Assembly (NCBI RefSeq): GCF_024139115.2
Contig: NC_085140.1
Coordinates: 462,737,506-462,801,505, forward strand
DNA: 64,000 nt
Reading direction: 5' to 3'
From: Armigeres subalbatus
Lineage: Eukaryota > Arthropoda > Insecta > Diptera > Culicidae
Part shown: positions 31,505-41,879 of the stretch, in pieces
Layout of the letters: each line of letters starts with the position of its first letter
Position numbering within the stretch: the stretch's first letter is position 1
Notes under the pieces: generated by a model
Databases searched by the model: none
What the model was told of the DNA's origin: nothing
Seen by the model: only the letters and a program-made list of their open reading frames with translations
Made by a program: the position numbers and the translations under genes

Positions 31505-32190
31505 GTAAGAGAGCCTTCTTTCAATAGAACGGGTTTTCCCAGTATAAGGCACTCAGAGGTAATGATGCCTCCCTTAATGAACGCATTTGCCGGTATAAGG
31601 CACACAGAGGAGATAATACCTTCTTTACATGGACGCGTCTGCTCGGTATAAGGGTGCGGCCAGAGTAGACGCGAAGTGCGAAGCGAAGCAAAGCTTTCAT
31701 ACGATTTGACAGCTCCTTATTATTGATTGTTATTCCTTTGCGTGCAGATTTCGCACGGCGTCGCGTAGACGCGTCTACTCTGGCAGGCACCTAAGGCGAA
31801 CCTCGAGGCGAACAGAGAAGATGATGCCTTCTTCAAATGAACGAGTATGCCCTGTATAAGGCACACAGGGTATACGGCAGATAGAGGAGATGATGCCTTC
31901 TTTTAATGGACGCGTTTGCACGGTATAAGGCACATAGAGGAAATATCGCCTTCTTTAAATGAACGCCTATTCTCCGGTGTAAGGCACACAGAGGAAATAA
32001 TGCCTTCTTTAAATGAACGCATTTGCCCGGTATAAGGAACACAGAGGAGATGATGCCTTCTTTAAATGGACGCATTTGCCCGGTATAAGGCACACAGAAA
32101 AAAAAAATGCTTTTTTAAAAGTAACGCGTCTGCCCGATATTATGCGAACAGAGGTGATGCCTTATTTAGGTCAACGCGACTTCACAAAGA
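31505..32190. repeat. ~54-bp tandem repeat, about ten units
   Basis: Units share TTCTTTAAATGAACGCATTT, GCCCGGTATAAGGCACACAG and AGGAGATGATGCC. The period of ~54 bases gives an 18-residue repeat on the minus strand (PLCALYRANAFI), but frames shift between units. A 139-bp MITE interrupts it. Confidence 0.85.
31653..31791. mobile_element. 139-bp MITE with TAAG flanks
   Basis: Inverted ends GGTGCGGCCAGAGTAGACGC and GCGTCTACTCTGGCAGGCACC. TAAG lies on both sides (31649-31652 and 31792-31795) and the host 54-bp repeat shows one GGTATAAGG at that point, so this is a 4-bp target duplication. Confidence 0.8.
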
Positions 32191-32280
32191 AAAACAAGAT
32201 CTCCTTCACTCTCTCTTACACACACAACCTCCTACTAACTCACTTCCTCTGCCTCACTAATTATCACTCACGCACTCTCT

Positions 32281-32382
32281 CAAGTAACCAAAAGTTCCTT
32301 TGAGAGTACGATTTTCGCTTAATCAGCTTCACTGAGCTGCTTAAGCGAAAAACGTACTCTTAAAGGAACTTTTTGTTACTTG
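32281..32382. repeat. 102-bp hairpin, 42-bp arms with three mismatches
   Basis: CAAGTAACCAAAAGTTCCTT..TTCGCTTAA and its reverse complement flank an 18-base loop that can itself pair. Ends CAAGTAAC/GTTACTTG match the inverted ends of the elements at 32624 and 56482. Confidence 0.88.
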
Positions 32383-32623
32383 GGCTTACTCTTACGGATG
32401 TGTACTTTCACTCACTCATTTACTCTCAATTACTCGCTTCCTCTTTCTCCCTCACTCTTACTCACCCACTCACCCACTCGTCGATTCTGAGATCTAGACC
32501 ACGCTTCATCCAGAATCCGTTTATTTTACTACAGCGACCAAGGAAAAATTTCAACCTTGTTGCCGTGGACCGCAAATGCATCCGACTCTAGGCATTGTGC
32601 ATGAGGAAGCGCTACATAATCTC

Positions 32624-33571
32624 CCCAAGTAACATTTCAAGTTTTATTCCGCTCTAGAAATGGTTTTCAAGATCGAATTACAAGAACTGACAATAAAACC
32701 CATTACTACAGGATTACCTTCTGATGACCACTATAAGAGTAAGATATGTCCAAATGGCCCTCTCTAGATTACCACTATAAACCTCTTATAATAGTATATA
32801 AAAATCCGTTTCAAGCCGCCCGCAAAAAAGGGAATTTGGCTACGGCAGCTGTCAAAAATGTTGCTTTGAGAAAAGAGAAACAAAATCTTGCAAATAAATA
32901 ATAACAAACTAAAGTGTTGATGAAAATCATGATAATACGAATAATACGTTTTCAATTTTTTTTCCAATGTACTTTCATGGAAATGAGGTGCGCGCTCGAT
33001 TTCATGGTGAAAGCTAGTGCAAAAATGAGATTAAGCACTACGCGCCCGCAAAATAATATAGTTTTGGGCAATGAATTTAAAATTGTTATATCATCAATAA
33101 CGTAAATCTTCACTAAATTAATTGATATTACACCCAAATGTGTTTGTTTTTTATATCCTTTACCAAAAACGTGTCTTTTGCGGCGAAAATACCGTCTAAT
33201 CATAAATTCCAGTGATAAATTTCACTGACTTAAAATGGTTCTCCATTTCCAATATGGCCATCATAGATTTCGATCAGAAAAATGTTGCTCTTATTAAACA
33301 CCGTTATAAACCCTTTGCACATTACGACCCAAAATTATGGCTTTGATCAAGCTTTGAAAATTGGACTTATTATGCTTTTCGTTACAACCGTAGAGCTGCT
33401 AACAAGACCAGTCGGCATTTGACGTTTGAAGCTTTTCGAGCAGATTTATTAGAGGTTTATTGATAACAATAAGATCGCCAAAAAATCTGAGCAACTAGCC
33501 ATGGTGACTGCTGTCATAACTCCGCTATAAGAATTAAATAAATCTAACAAGCATGAAAATTGTTACTTGGG
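32624..33571. mobile_element. DNA element with CCCAAGTAAC inverted ends, 948 bp
   Basis: Ends CCCAAGTAACATTT and AATTGTTACTTGGG. A further inverted pair lies inside (ATAAACCTCTTATAATAG against TTTATTAGAGGTTTAT). No ORF of note, so it is non-autonomous. Confidence 0.5.
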
Positions 33572-33777
33572 TCCTCCCTACCCTTCAGGACTCTTGAAAG
33601 GTGCCATAAGAAGTGGAACGGGATTTAACGTAGTACGAATACTTAGTTCTATACTGCATTGTAACAGTTCCAGGCGAATGGCAAATTATTGCTAAATCAT
33701 ATGAATTCTTAATAAATTTTTATTGAGATACCATTGTTTTCTTTAAAATCAAGAACAAACTTGAAATAACGACTAAT

Positions 33778-33880
33778 TCGGGGTAATGGCATTCGGGGTA
33801 GTTACTCATTCGGGGTAGTGGCGTTCGGGGTAGTGGCCTTCGGGGTAGTGGCCTTCGGGGTAATAGAATTATGGGTAGGG
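33778..33880 (-). repeat. TACCCCGAA minisatellite, right arm (inverted)
   Basis: About six to seven CGGGGTA(A/G)TGG units, the reverse complement of the left arm. Confidence 0.85.
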
Positions 33881-34169
33881 CGAAGGGCTCAAATCGGCGC
33901 GGAATGAGAATACCGGCCAAACCAAACGATGCCCTGATAAATCCCAACCCCTTTTTTCTCGTCGCCACTTTCAAATTCTACGACCCCAAGCTCTGTAAAT
34001 GACACCTCTAGAGAGCGACTGTTGGATACCCTTGTGGCCTGAGGTGAACAACTCTACTGAGAAGTAAGAGGAGTTTTGAGGGATCGCGATGTGGTTTATA
34101 TGCAAGCCATCTATGCCTTTATTTGCTCGTCTGGCATCAAATTCTAATGCTTTTTCTTCTCTTTTTCAG

Positions 34170-34285
34170 TTCTTTTCTTGTCTCTGGCTTATTGTTCCAT
34201 GTACCATGTAGCTCTGGCCATCCCGATGGAGCTCCCTGATGAACCAGAACTCGAGCACGAAGCGACGCAACGGATAAGCAGCTAA
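34170..34285 (+). other. Candidate terminal exon encoding a hydrophobic leader-like segment
   Basis: CTTTTTCTTCTCTTTTTCAG (ending 34169) is a strong 3' splice site. The following frame reads CTC/CTT-rich codons giving LFLSLAYCSMYHVALAIPME followed by an acidic tail (LPDEPELEHEATQRISS) and TAA at 34283-34285. This has the shape of a signal peptide plus short acidic region. No start codon or upstream exon is identified, and an unspliced frame through the same bases is also open. Confidence 0.25.
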
Positions 34286-35560
34286 AATACCACAAACCTA
34301 AATTCCAACCCCGTTCATCCTGAAACTACGCAATCTTACTTTGAGTCGCCACGAGTTAGACTAACCTTACGTACCGTATTGACCGGGACAGTCCCGTTTT
34401 TTAGACTTTGTTGTGCTGTCCCGTCGTAATCTACAAAATCCTGTTTGTCCCGTTTTTTCATTAATTCTTCCAAAGAGCTCCAAAATAATATTCAAACAAA
34501 TTCAATATTTTAGGCAGGAAACTAAAACCAAATACAAATAAAGTGGACGAAATCCATCAAAAGGGTGTGAGATGTTATGTTATTAGTGTTGCTTTTAAAA
34601 TAATGCTATTTATACCGTTATGTATTTTACATGGATCGATTCTTCTTAAAGTTTTTAACATGATAACAGGTGACAATGAGAGAATTTTTCATACAGTTTT
34701 GAGCTATTGAAGTAAATTAATCAAAATTGGCTGAAAAGTTTTCTTGAAGTCGAGTCAAGTACGAGAAACTGAAGACGACAATACTCTTGAGGCCTCATCT
34801 ATAAAATTTTAATCAAGCGTTAGAATTGAATGGAGTACATAGTACTATCTCGTCTTATCATAAGTCACAAGTGACAACATTGAACGTCGCTATCTTGTAG
34901 ACTTCAAACTTACTAAGTTGAATTTAATACTTTTACTGTAACATAACATATAATATAAAATAAAATTAAAAAATCGTCAAGATATGTATACAAAATCGCG
35001 ATCGCGATCAGAGAACTCAATATTTTACTCTGTTGAACAATCCAATCACAAGTAATAAAACAAGAAACCATTGGAAGCTGGTGAAGCTCTTATTCAATTG
35101 AAAATTGTATTCTTCAGCTAATAAATTGGCTTACTCAGCTTAAATTGTTTGTTGGGAATACTCCTATATAGTTCCATTTTGATCCATTCTGATCATACGT
35201 GGCTGCGTTAAAAATTGAAATTATTTTATTTATTATATATTATATATTTATATATTATATTTATTATATATATATTATATAATTATATATATTTCTTTGT
35301 AATTTTGTTTATTTATCTTTTAAAATAAATCTGTTAGTCAGGACTTTAAATCAGGACAAGGAGCTTACGTTTTACACCTGAAATGGATTCTAGCACTCTA
35401 AAACTCAGCTGAATAATTAAACAAATACAAAGTAAGATCATATTGAAAGCATCTGTATTCTGTATAGATATAATCATCTGGCAATCCACTGACTTGATTA
35501 ATAAATCTGGGAATACCTAATGAGTTATGCATATGCTATGAATGCTTGATGGGTGTAACT
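34286..35560. other. AT-rich sequence with repeat remnants
   Basis: It holds two CCCGTTTTTT/GGGACAGTCCCG stretches (34384-34470), a diverged inverted copy (34745-34870) of the MITE at 3330, and a TATAT-rich tract at 35216-35300. No gene signals. Confidence 0.5.
34745..34870 (-). mobile_element. Diverged copy of the CTTGTCATAAGACGAG MITE
   Basis: GTCGAGTCAAGTACGAG and GAAGACGAC on this strand are the reverse complement of the interior of the 3330 element; CTCGTCTTATCATAAGTCAC near 34850 is a degraded terminal repeat. Confidence 0.5.
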
Positions 35561-35821
35561 ATTTATGTTCCCTCAATTGCTGAAATCCTCATGCATGACG
35601 TCAAGGTTCGCCACTGTTAGATGTAGAGTAACGAACGCTGATTTTTGGAATTATGAAGTTCCTTTGAAGTTTTTCTCTCCATTAGCCCGCCTGCTCGAGC
35701 TCGATGCCACCCACCCACACTTCAACATGTGTACGGCAGTTCGAAGGAAGCATGGGTAAGTAAAATATACCGCAGCAGAAGCGCCAAAGTATGATAAGAA
35801 TGTAAACAAACATGATTGGAA

Positions 35822-36144
35822 TCTCTCTCTCTCGTGGTACTCGTTCGCTCTCGAGCTCTTCGTGCGCCAAATGCATTTTGATTGCAATTCGAAAACCAAA
35901 GCTGAGTACCAGCCAATGCAATGAGTGTGAGTGCCCCCAACGGATGTGTTGCATCCACGTTGGAGCAACTGCTGTGAGCGTGGGGCATTCCTGGGTGTTG
36001 CGTTGCCATTGAAAATGAAGAAAATCACAGCAGCTCGCACATGCACGAGAAATGGACGGCGAATGAGTGGAGCAAGAAACAGAAATAAAAAACAATAAAC
36101 ATCATCGGGTCCGACGTCGCGAGATAGCAGACGAGCCCGCGAAG
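35822..36144 (+). promoter_or_regulatory. Possible promoter-proximal region with CT/GAGA motif
   Basis: TCTCTCTCTC at 35822-35833 and a CTCGAGCTC stretch lie about 300 bases upstream of the Inr/DPE. GAGA-factor-type sites are common in dipteran promoters. The region is GC-richer than the surroundings and free of recognisable transposons. Inference only. Confidence 0.25.
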
Positions 36145-36178
36145 TCAGTTCCCAGACAACAGTGAAGGAGATCGGTCA
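36145..36178 (+). promoter_or_regulatory. Candidate core promoter: Inr (TCAGTT) with DPE (GGTCA)
   Basis: TCAGTT matches the arthropod initiator; taking its A (36147) as +1, positions +28 to +32 (36174-36178) are GGTCA, a full match to the DPE consensus RGWYV at exact spacing. No TATA box stands 30 bases upstream, as usual for DPE promoters. Confidence 0.4.
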
Positions 36179-37145
36179 TATCGCGCCAAGTTTGCCCGGT
36201 GTGCAATCGCGGCGCTTCTCATATAGTGATACATCCTGAGTTCTGGCCCCTGATCCTGGGGGCAAATGGGGTAGATCCGATAGGTGGTTTCCATGTCTGT
36301 CTCCGTTGTTAATACCGAGAACAATGATAACGATGCAATGAGTTAGACCATCGAAGTCGGGAACATCCAACAGGTCGTTGCTTGATTTAATCAGTGGCGA
36401 GTGTTCTGCAGAATCCGCATTTTCACTGCTCCCGCGGTGAGATTGCTTTGCCTGAGCTGCTGTTGTGCGCGCGCGAATCCGAGAAGAATAGGAACCCTGT
36501 GGCGAGCGGAACTCGCACGTCCGGGCCCCTGGATAAACGATCACCACAAACGGCCGAGCAGCCTCACCAGACCACAATCAGCCAAGGTGCGACAAGTGCG
36601 TGCCGCTCTACCAGCGCTTACGGGGCGGCAATCTGTTGCGCCTTTTCCTTTTCCTGTCGAAGTAAGCGAACGCTTCTGCAGCCAAGCGGTGGCCTGCGAG
36701 GCGCCCACTGTGCGAAGCCAAAAAAGTGCCATTTCTCGGGCTACTGCGTTTCAAATGTTGTTGATTGTTGGGATGATTTAGTGGGTGATATATCAACATT
36801 GTGATAGGAGTAAAAATCTCAGCTACTAAACTGTGCTTGAAATGTGTTGTTTGGAGAAGATCTGAATGATCCGAGTGAAAAAGTGATAGTAAAACATCTG
36901 CAGGCTAATCGCTGATCAATTATAGTGAAACATCATTTTGTGGGTTAATTAATTATTCACACTATTTCAATAACAGTGACGGATAGTGTGGATACCGAAA
37001 GGAATCAAAATTGAAGAGCGGCTCGTGGAAGCAAAGTGAGAGCGCAAAGATAGTGGTGCGGTCGGCGCCGTGTTGGATTGATACTTTTTGAATCGATGAT
37101 CAGATTGGCGAAACAGACTTCCAAGTGGTTTGTAGTACGTGTTGA
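36147..37145 (+). other. Candidate 5' UTR exon(s) of an unidentified host gene
   Basis: The stretch after the Inr is GC-rich at first, repeat-free, and rich in AGTGAA/GTGATAGTGAA motifs typical of mosquito leaders. Possible donors are GTAAGC at 36662 and a weaker GTTGGT at about 37150. No long ORF with recognisable domains exists, so if transcribed it is leader sequence and the coding exons lie elsewhere, possibly beyond the window. Confidence 0.25.
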
Positions 37146-38185
37146 ACAGGTTGGTTTCAATTTTTATGCTTTCTTTTTATGTATGCCGCATTCCAATGAT
37201 TACTAACGAGCCTAATTGTGGGCTTTAACCGAAGCCTGAAGCATGCTTCAGTTGAAATAGCCTAATATGATATGAACTAAGTTTTAATATTTCTCACTGC
37301 ATATCTTTTCAAAATAGAAGACATACTTATGAACAAAAGAAAAGAAGCGAACATTCTGTGTACAAACTTAGTCGGTTTTTTTTTCTACCTCGTCTCTATT
37401 TGATATTTTGCATATTTATTTCGACTATTGCAAGGTCGCAGTCAAATGGTGTGTAGAATTTCTTCTGGAATATCACTTTGAAGAATTCTGATTGTTTTTA
37501 GATATTGTTCCATTGAGTGTTTCTTTTAAAATGTATCTATAAAATAACAAATTGCAATTATTTTAGATTTCTGAACCTCAGCTAAAATATGCCAAACTTG
37601 GCACGCGAATCGAATTTGCCCGAGTTTGACGTTTGCTCACTAACGACATCTGGTTCGTGAATAACCCAACTAAGTAAGAACAGCAGATGTCGTTAGTGTT
37701 TGTACGACGATGAATTTCATGAGTGAATGTTCAATGTGTAATGTCTGTTTGTCTGTGCAAGTACAGTCTCGGCAGTGTCACATGAAAAGGCCTATGTCCC
37801 TTCGACCAAAAGTCATTTGACGCACTGTCCCAAAGCCAGTACTACATCAACACTTCCTTTACCCCTTCGCCCTTCTCCCCTAAACTACGGTGCAGATGGG
37901 CGTGGCTAGGAGTAGTAATCCTCATGCTTTTGTGATTTTTGTCCTGTACTGAAATTAAGGACCATACCCACCTTGATTTCTGATAGCAATCTAAATAGAG
38001 TTTTCAAAAGAAAAACATGAGTATTACTAGTGTCCAATCTACGAAGTACACAATAACTATGCTATGTTTTAAAGAGTTTGAAGCATTATTGACATCCAAA
38101 AGTAAATTAAAAACCGAAAGAACTAAGTAGTTGTTTTGCATCTTCATCATTTGCCTTCAACAAGTGATCTTTTTCAAGTCATCCA
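37146..38185. other. Unassigned sequence, possibly intronic
   Basis: Contains a 15-bp inverted repeat at 37638-37698. No ORF or repeat family recognised. Confidence 0.4.
37638..37698. repeat. Perfect 15-bp inverted repeat, 31-base loop
   Basis: CACTAACGACATCTG (37638-37652) and CAGATGTCGTTAGTG (37684-37698) pair exactly. It could be a short foldback remnant or a protein-binding dyad. Confidence 0.7.
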
Positions 38186-38189
38186 AGTA

Positions 38190-38630
38190 ACCAAAGGGCT
38201 GATATATTCTTTCAAAAATGGTTCATTTTTCATTTTATAGAATCAAATTGGAGATGCTTCCAATAACTGTAACGTCCTAGGCCATCCAAGAATTTCCTGG
38301 AATATAGGCCTTAAGGTCTACACGCGTAACAAAAGGGCAGTTATTGATTTTACAAAATGAGTCATGCCCTACTTTATATATGAAACTCAATTAGATACGC
38401 CTTCAACAGCTATTCCTCCTGCAGGTTATCCAAGAATTCCCTGGAATATAGGTCCTTACATCTACACGCTATCACATTTTGAAAATGGTGCATATCCTAT
38501 TTGATTTATCAAACCAAATTGGATACACCTTCAATAGCTGTTCCATTTCAGGTTATCCAAGATCTCCCGGAGTATAGGCCTTGGATCTACACACGCGGTC
38601 TGTTATATCTTTCTTTAAATGTTCCATGCT
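38190..38630. repeat. Degenerate ~130-bp tandem repeat, three units
   Basis: CCATCCAAGAATTTCCTGG, TTATCCAAGAATTCCCTGG and TTATCCAAGATCTCCCGG start units near 38281, 38426 and 38552; each continues AATATAGG(T)CC, CTACACGC and later AAATTGGA.ACGCCTTCAA. Confidence 0.6.
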
Positions 38631-38634
38631 CTTT

Positions 38635-38690
38635 TTTTTCAATCTTTATTGAGGTTTTTTTTTCAATCTACAGATTAAGTTCAACACCGG
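38635..38690 (-). mobile_element. 56-bp retroposed tail with poly(A) and target duplication (copy 1)
   Basis: The minus strand reads GGTGTTGAACTTAATCTGTA, then A-rich sequence, AATAAAGATT and poly(A). TCCATGCTCTTT flanks both sides (38623-38634, 38691-38702). It has the same 5' boundary as the copy at 45743. Confidence 0.7.
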
Positions 38691-39482
38691 TCCATGCTCT
38701 TTAACATTCCTGAATCTTTAATGAATCCCAGCGAATCCTTAATTTAAAATGTACCGTTGATGACACTAATTGCTTCCACGACTTTTGGGGTGTTGTTAGT
38801 AAATGTGTTGAAAGGACATATCAAATATAGCATCAAAACCAGTCATCCGACGGCTAATTTTCCATCAGGAAGCGTATCATCTACATTAAAAGGAGGACAT
38901 TCTGATAGCCCTAAGGAAGTTTGTAGTAAGGTAAACCTTTATTTTATTTGCAAAACTAGCCATCTTTCCATCAGGAAGCGCATCATGATTATAATAATGG
39001 ATTATGATTACACCAGTGCTTCCAGGACCTTCCAAACCTCAATTAACCATCCTACGGCTTTTTAATTTTGAGGTATTCCTTCGGGATTCATGTATACTTA
39101 TGAGACCCTTGACGTACCTGGCCGTTTTGAAACTTTCGCATTGTACTGGGGGAATCAACAAACCGCCGATTCATCATTTATGGTATTCCATTCTCTCAGC
39201 GTATTTTCATTCTTGTCCAAAGTGATAAAATGGCTACAAATAAATTGGACATAGTCTCAGTGTCCGAAATTTAACGAAATTTAAGTATTGTTGTTTCTAT
39301 CGCGTTCTGCTTAATTGCGTTTGGTTAGTGACTCCCCGAAATTGCCAAATCCCCGAAAAACTCGCCGGATAGGACTATTTCTTCATGGTTTTCCGTAACG
39401 AAGCAAAGCATGAATTGATTCTAGGACCAAAGATGATGATGATGATAATACTATCATCTATTGAAGCAAGGCACCTGCCTAT

Positions 39483-40677
39483 TACTTACTTACTTACTTA
39501 TGGGTCCTGTACACCTCCGGTGGTGCAAAGGGCCGACTTGAAAGATCTCCATCCTGAGCGATGCCCGGCTATCGCTTTAACCTGTTGCCAGGTTAGATTT
39601 CGGTCGACTTCTTTTATGTCTTTATTGAGGCTTCTCCGCCATGAGCCTCTGGGTCTGCCTCTGCTGCGATGTCCCGCTGGGTTCCAGTCTAATGCTTGCT
39701 TACAGATTTCGTTTCCGCCCCTACGTAGAGTGTGGCCGACCCAGCCCCACTTCCGATCCCGAATTTCTGTTGTTATCGGCCTCTGGTGACAACGACGATG
39801 GAGCTCGTTGTTTGAGATCCAGTTGTGAGGCCACCAGGCCCGAATTATATACCGCAGGCATCTGTTAATGAACACCTGCAGCCGTTGAGTGTTCTCCACT
39901 GATACACACCATGTTTCGCTGGCGTATAACAGCACAGATTTCACGTTAGAGTTGAAAATTCGTATTTTGGTGCGTTCACTTATCTGCCTGTTTTTCCAGA
40001 TATTTCTTAAACTCGCAAAGGCAGCCCTTGCTTTCTTGATCCGTGCGCCTATGTCGATCTTGGTACCGCCGTCTGACGCCATTTGGCTACCAAGATATTG
40101 GAAGCTTTCAACATTCTCCACTGGTTGCCCGGCTACTGTGAAACTGGAAGGAGTCACCGTGTTTACATCCAACGATTTGGTTTTGTTGACGTTGATGACT
40201 AAACCTGCCGAGGAGGAGCGATCGGCAAGGTCGTTGAGCTTACTCTGCATATCAGAGCGCCGTTGCGCGAGTAGTGCAACGTCATCCGCCAATTCGAAGT
40301 CGTTTAGGTGCTCCATGGTTATAGGCTGCCATAACAGCCCGCGGTTTGGTTCACGGTCAATCGTATCTACCAGAATCTCATCGATTACGATGAGGAACAG
40401 TAACGGTGATAGAATACATCCTTGCCTCACACCAGCTACGACACGAAAAGGCCTATGTGCTTCGATGAGCCCGATGATTTTCTCAGGAACCCCCTTGCGT
40501 CTCAGGGCGCCCCACATATTCTCGTGATTGAGACAGTCGAAAGCTTTTTCGTAGTCAATGAATACCAAGTAAAGGGACTCTTGGAATTCGTTGACCTGCT
40601 CCAAAATGATGCGGAGCGTGACAATATGGTCCACACAGGATCTTCCGGCACGGAATCCGGCTTGCTGCCGCCGGAGA
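39483..40677 (-). mobile_element. RTE-clade (JAM1-like) non-LTR retrotransposon, 5'-truncated
   Basis: GCACCTGCCTAT lies immediately on both sides (39471-39482 and 40678-40689), a 12-bp target duplication. On the minus strand the element begins inside the RT gene and ends with a (TAAG)n tail after GTACAGGACCCATAAG, as RTE elements do. The long open frame suggests a fairly recent insertion. Confidence 0.92.
39498..40674 (-). CDS. RTE-type reverse transcriptase, C-terminal ~390 residues
   Basis: The frame is open from the truncation point. It reads RRQQAGFRAGRSCVDHI, DYEKAFDCLNHENMW (RT motif with catalytic Asp), VRQGCILSPLLFLIVID, then LADDVALLAQR (the A-DD active site, F replaced by L before ADD), KTKSLDVNT, FQYLGSQMASDGG, and the C-terminal RTE block WKNRQISERTKIRIF..WGWVGHTLRRGGNEICKQALDW. 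It stops after TTGGVQDP. The N-terminal endonuclease and RT fingers are absent through 5' truncation. It would copy element RNA at nicked target DNA. No frameshift or stop is seen in ~1.15 kb, unlike every other TE gene in the window. Confidence 0.93.
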
Positions 40678-41019
40678 GCACCTGCCTATAGTGCTGGTCA
40701 TATTTGATTTGATCCTGGGTCTGAAGGGTCAAAAATGGATGGGGTGGTTCCATTAGCAGAGACACTTATGCGAAATCCGAGGGATGAGTATGGCATTCTC
40801 CTTCCAGACGAAAGTTCGTAAATCAATAAAACAATTGAGCCTTCCTTTACCAGATTGTCCCAATAGATAAGAAGAAGATCTCGTCCTTTATCCACGTAAC
40901 AATAGGAAGCTGACAATCTCTTCCTACCCAAATCGCTGCCTGATGGCTTTTTTACACCTAATCATCATAGTTTCAATGTAAATTTAGGACTCCTATATGC
41001 AATGGGTTTTCGAGCCACT

Positions 41020-41830
41020 TGAAAGTGAGGTTCTGAGCCTGTTGAAAGAGGGCTTCCGTGTTTTTTTTAAAGAGGGCTTCCAACCCTCTTGAAAAGGGGG
41101 CTTGTGACCCTCTGAAAAAAGGGAGCATCTGAGCCTCTTGAATAAGAGCTTCCTATATTTTTGAAATGGGGATTTCGACTCTTTTGAAAAGAGGCTTCCG
41201 TTCCACTGGCTGGTTGAAATAAGAATTCCGAGCCCCTCGAAAGATGGTTTCCAAACGTCTTAAAAGGGTGCTTCCGAGCAGCAAGAAAGATGTATTTCGA
41301 GCCTCTTAAAGGAGGCATAGATCAACTAGAAATGACGTTGCTGAGCCGTTTGAAAATAGGCTTCCAAACTTCTTGAAAGTTTCCTAGCCAGTTGAAAGTG
41401 GGCTTCCGAGCCTCTAGAAAATTGGCTTCCGAGCCTCTTGAAAGGGGACTTCCCACTCTCTTGAAAAGGGAGTTCCAGAGCCTCCCGAATCTGGGCTTCT
41501 GACCCTTTTGAAAATGGGCTTCCGAGCCACTTGTGGGGGTTACTTGAAAGAATTCCGAGTCCCTCGAAAGGAGCTTTCCGAGCCTTTAAAAAGGAGGATT
41601 TCGAGCTTTATGAAAGCCTCTTTCGAGCCTCTTGAAATTACATTGCTGAGCCTTCTGGAAGTAGGCTTCCAAGCTTTCCGAGCCACTTCCAACTCTCCCG
41701 AAAGGGGCTTCCGACCCTTTTGAAAATAGGCTTCTGAACCACTTGAAAGAGGGCTGGTTGAAAGAAGAATTCCGAGCCCCTCGAAAGGTGGGTTTGAAAG
41801 GGGGCCTTCGAACCGCTTTGGAATAAAGCT
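41020..41830 (+). repeat. ~25-bp GGCTTCCGAGCC minisatellite, roughly 30 units
   Basis: Units of 23-28 bases of the form GGCTTCCGAGCCTCTTGAAA recur with heavy substitution. Apparent peptides follow the repeat in every frame. Unlike the other two large minisatellites it has no inverted partner within the window. Confidence 0.88.
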
Positions 41831-41879
41831 TTTCTGCCTCAAGGCATAAACCTCTCTGAACCTTCAAATTCAATATTTT

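Larger units (their letters stand above)
30894..33880. mobile_element. Foldback-like element with minisatellite arms and ~10-bp target duplication
   Basis: CGAAGGGCTC occurs just outside both ends (30884-30893 and 33881-33890). Inside, the left end is a TACCCCGAA minisatellite (30898-31040) and the right end is the same minisatellite inverted (CGGGGTA units, 33778-33880). Inverted tandem-repeat arms and a 9-10-bp duplication are the hallmarks of Drosophila FB elements, a MULE-related group (known). The interior carries further insertions (a SINE fragment, a 54-bp tandem repeat with a MITE, a hairpin, a 948-bp inverted-end element) and no transposase ORF. Confidence 0.6.

Noticed and set aside
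35651..36095. Minus-strand ORFs of 95-137 residues
   Set aside because: Three overlapping frames with no motif; probably promoter-region composition.
36176..36804. Overlapping 126-136-residue ORFs in the GC-rich leader
   Set aside because: Several frames on both strands are open together because of GC content; none has a recognisable motif.
39389..40691. Plus-strand ORFs of 75-212 residues opposite the RTE gene
   Set aside because: Antisense shadows of the clear minus-strand RT.
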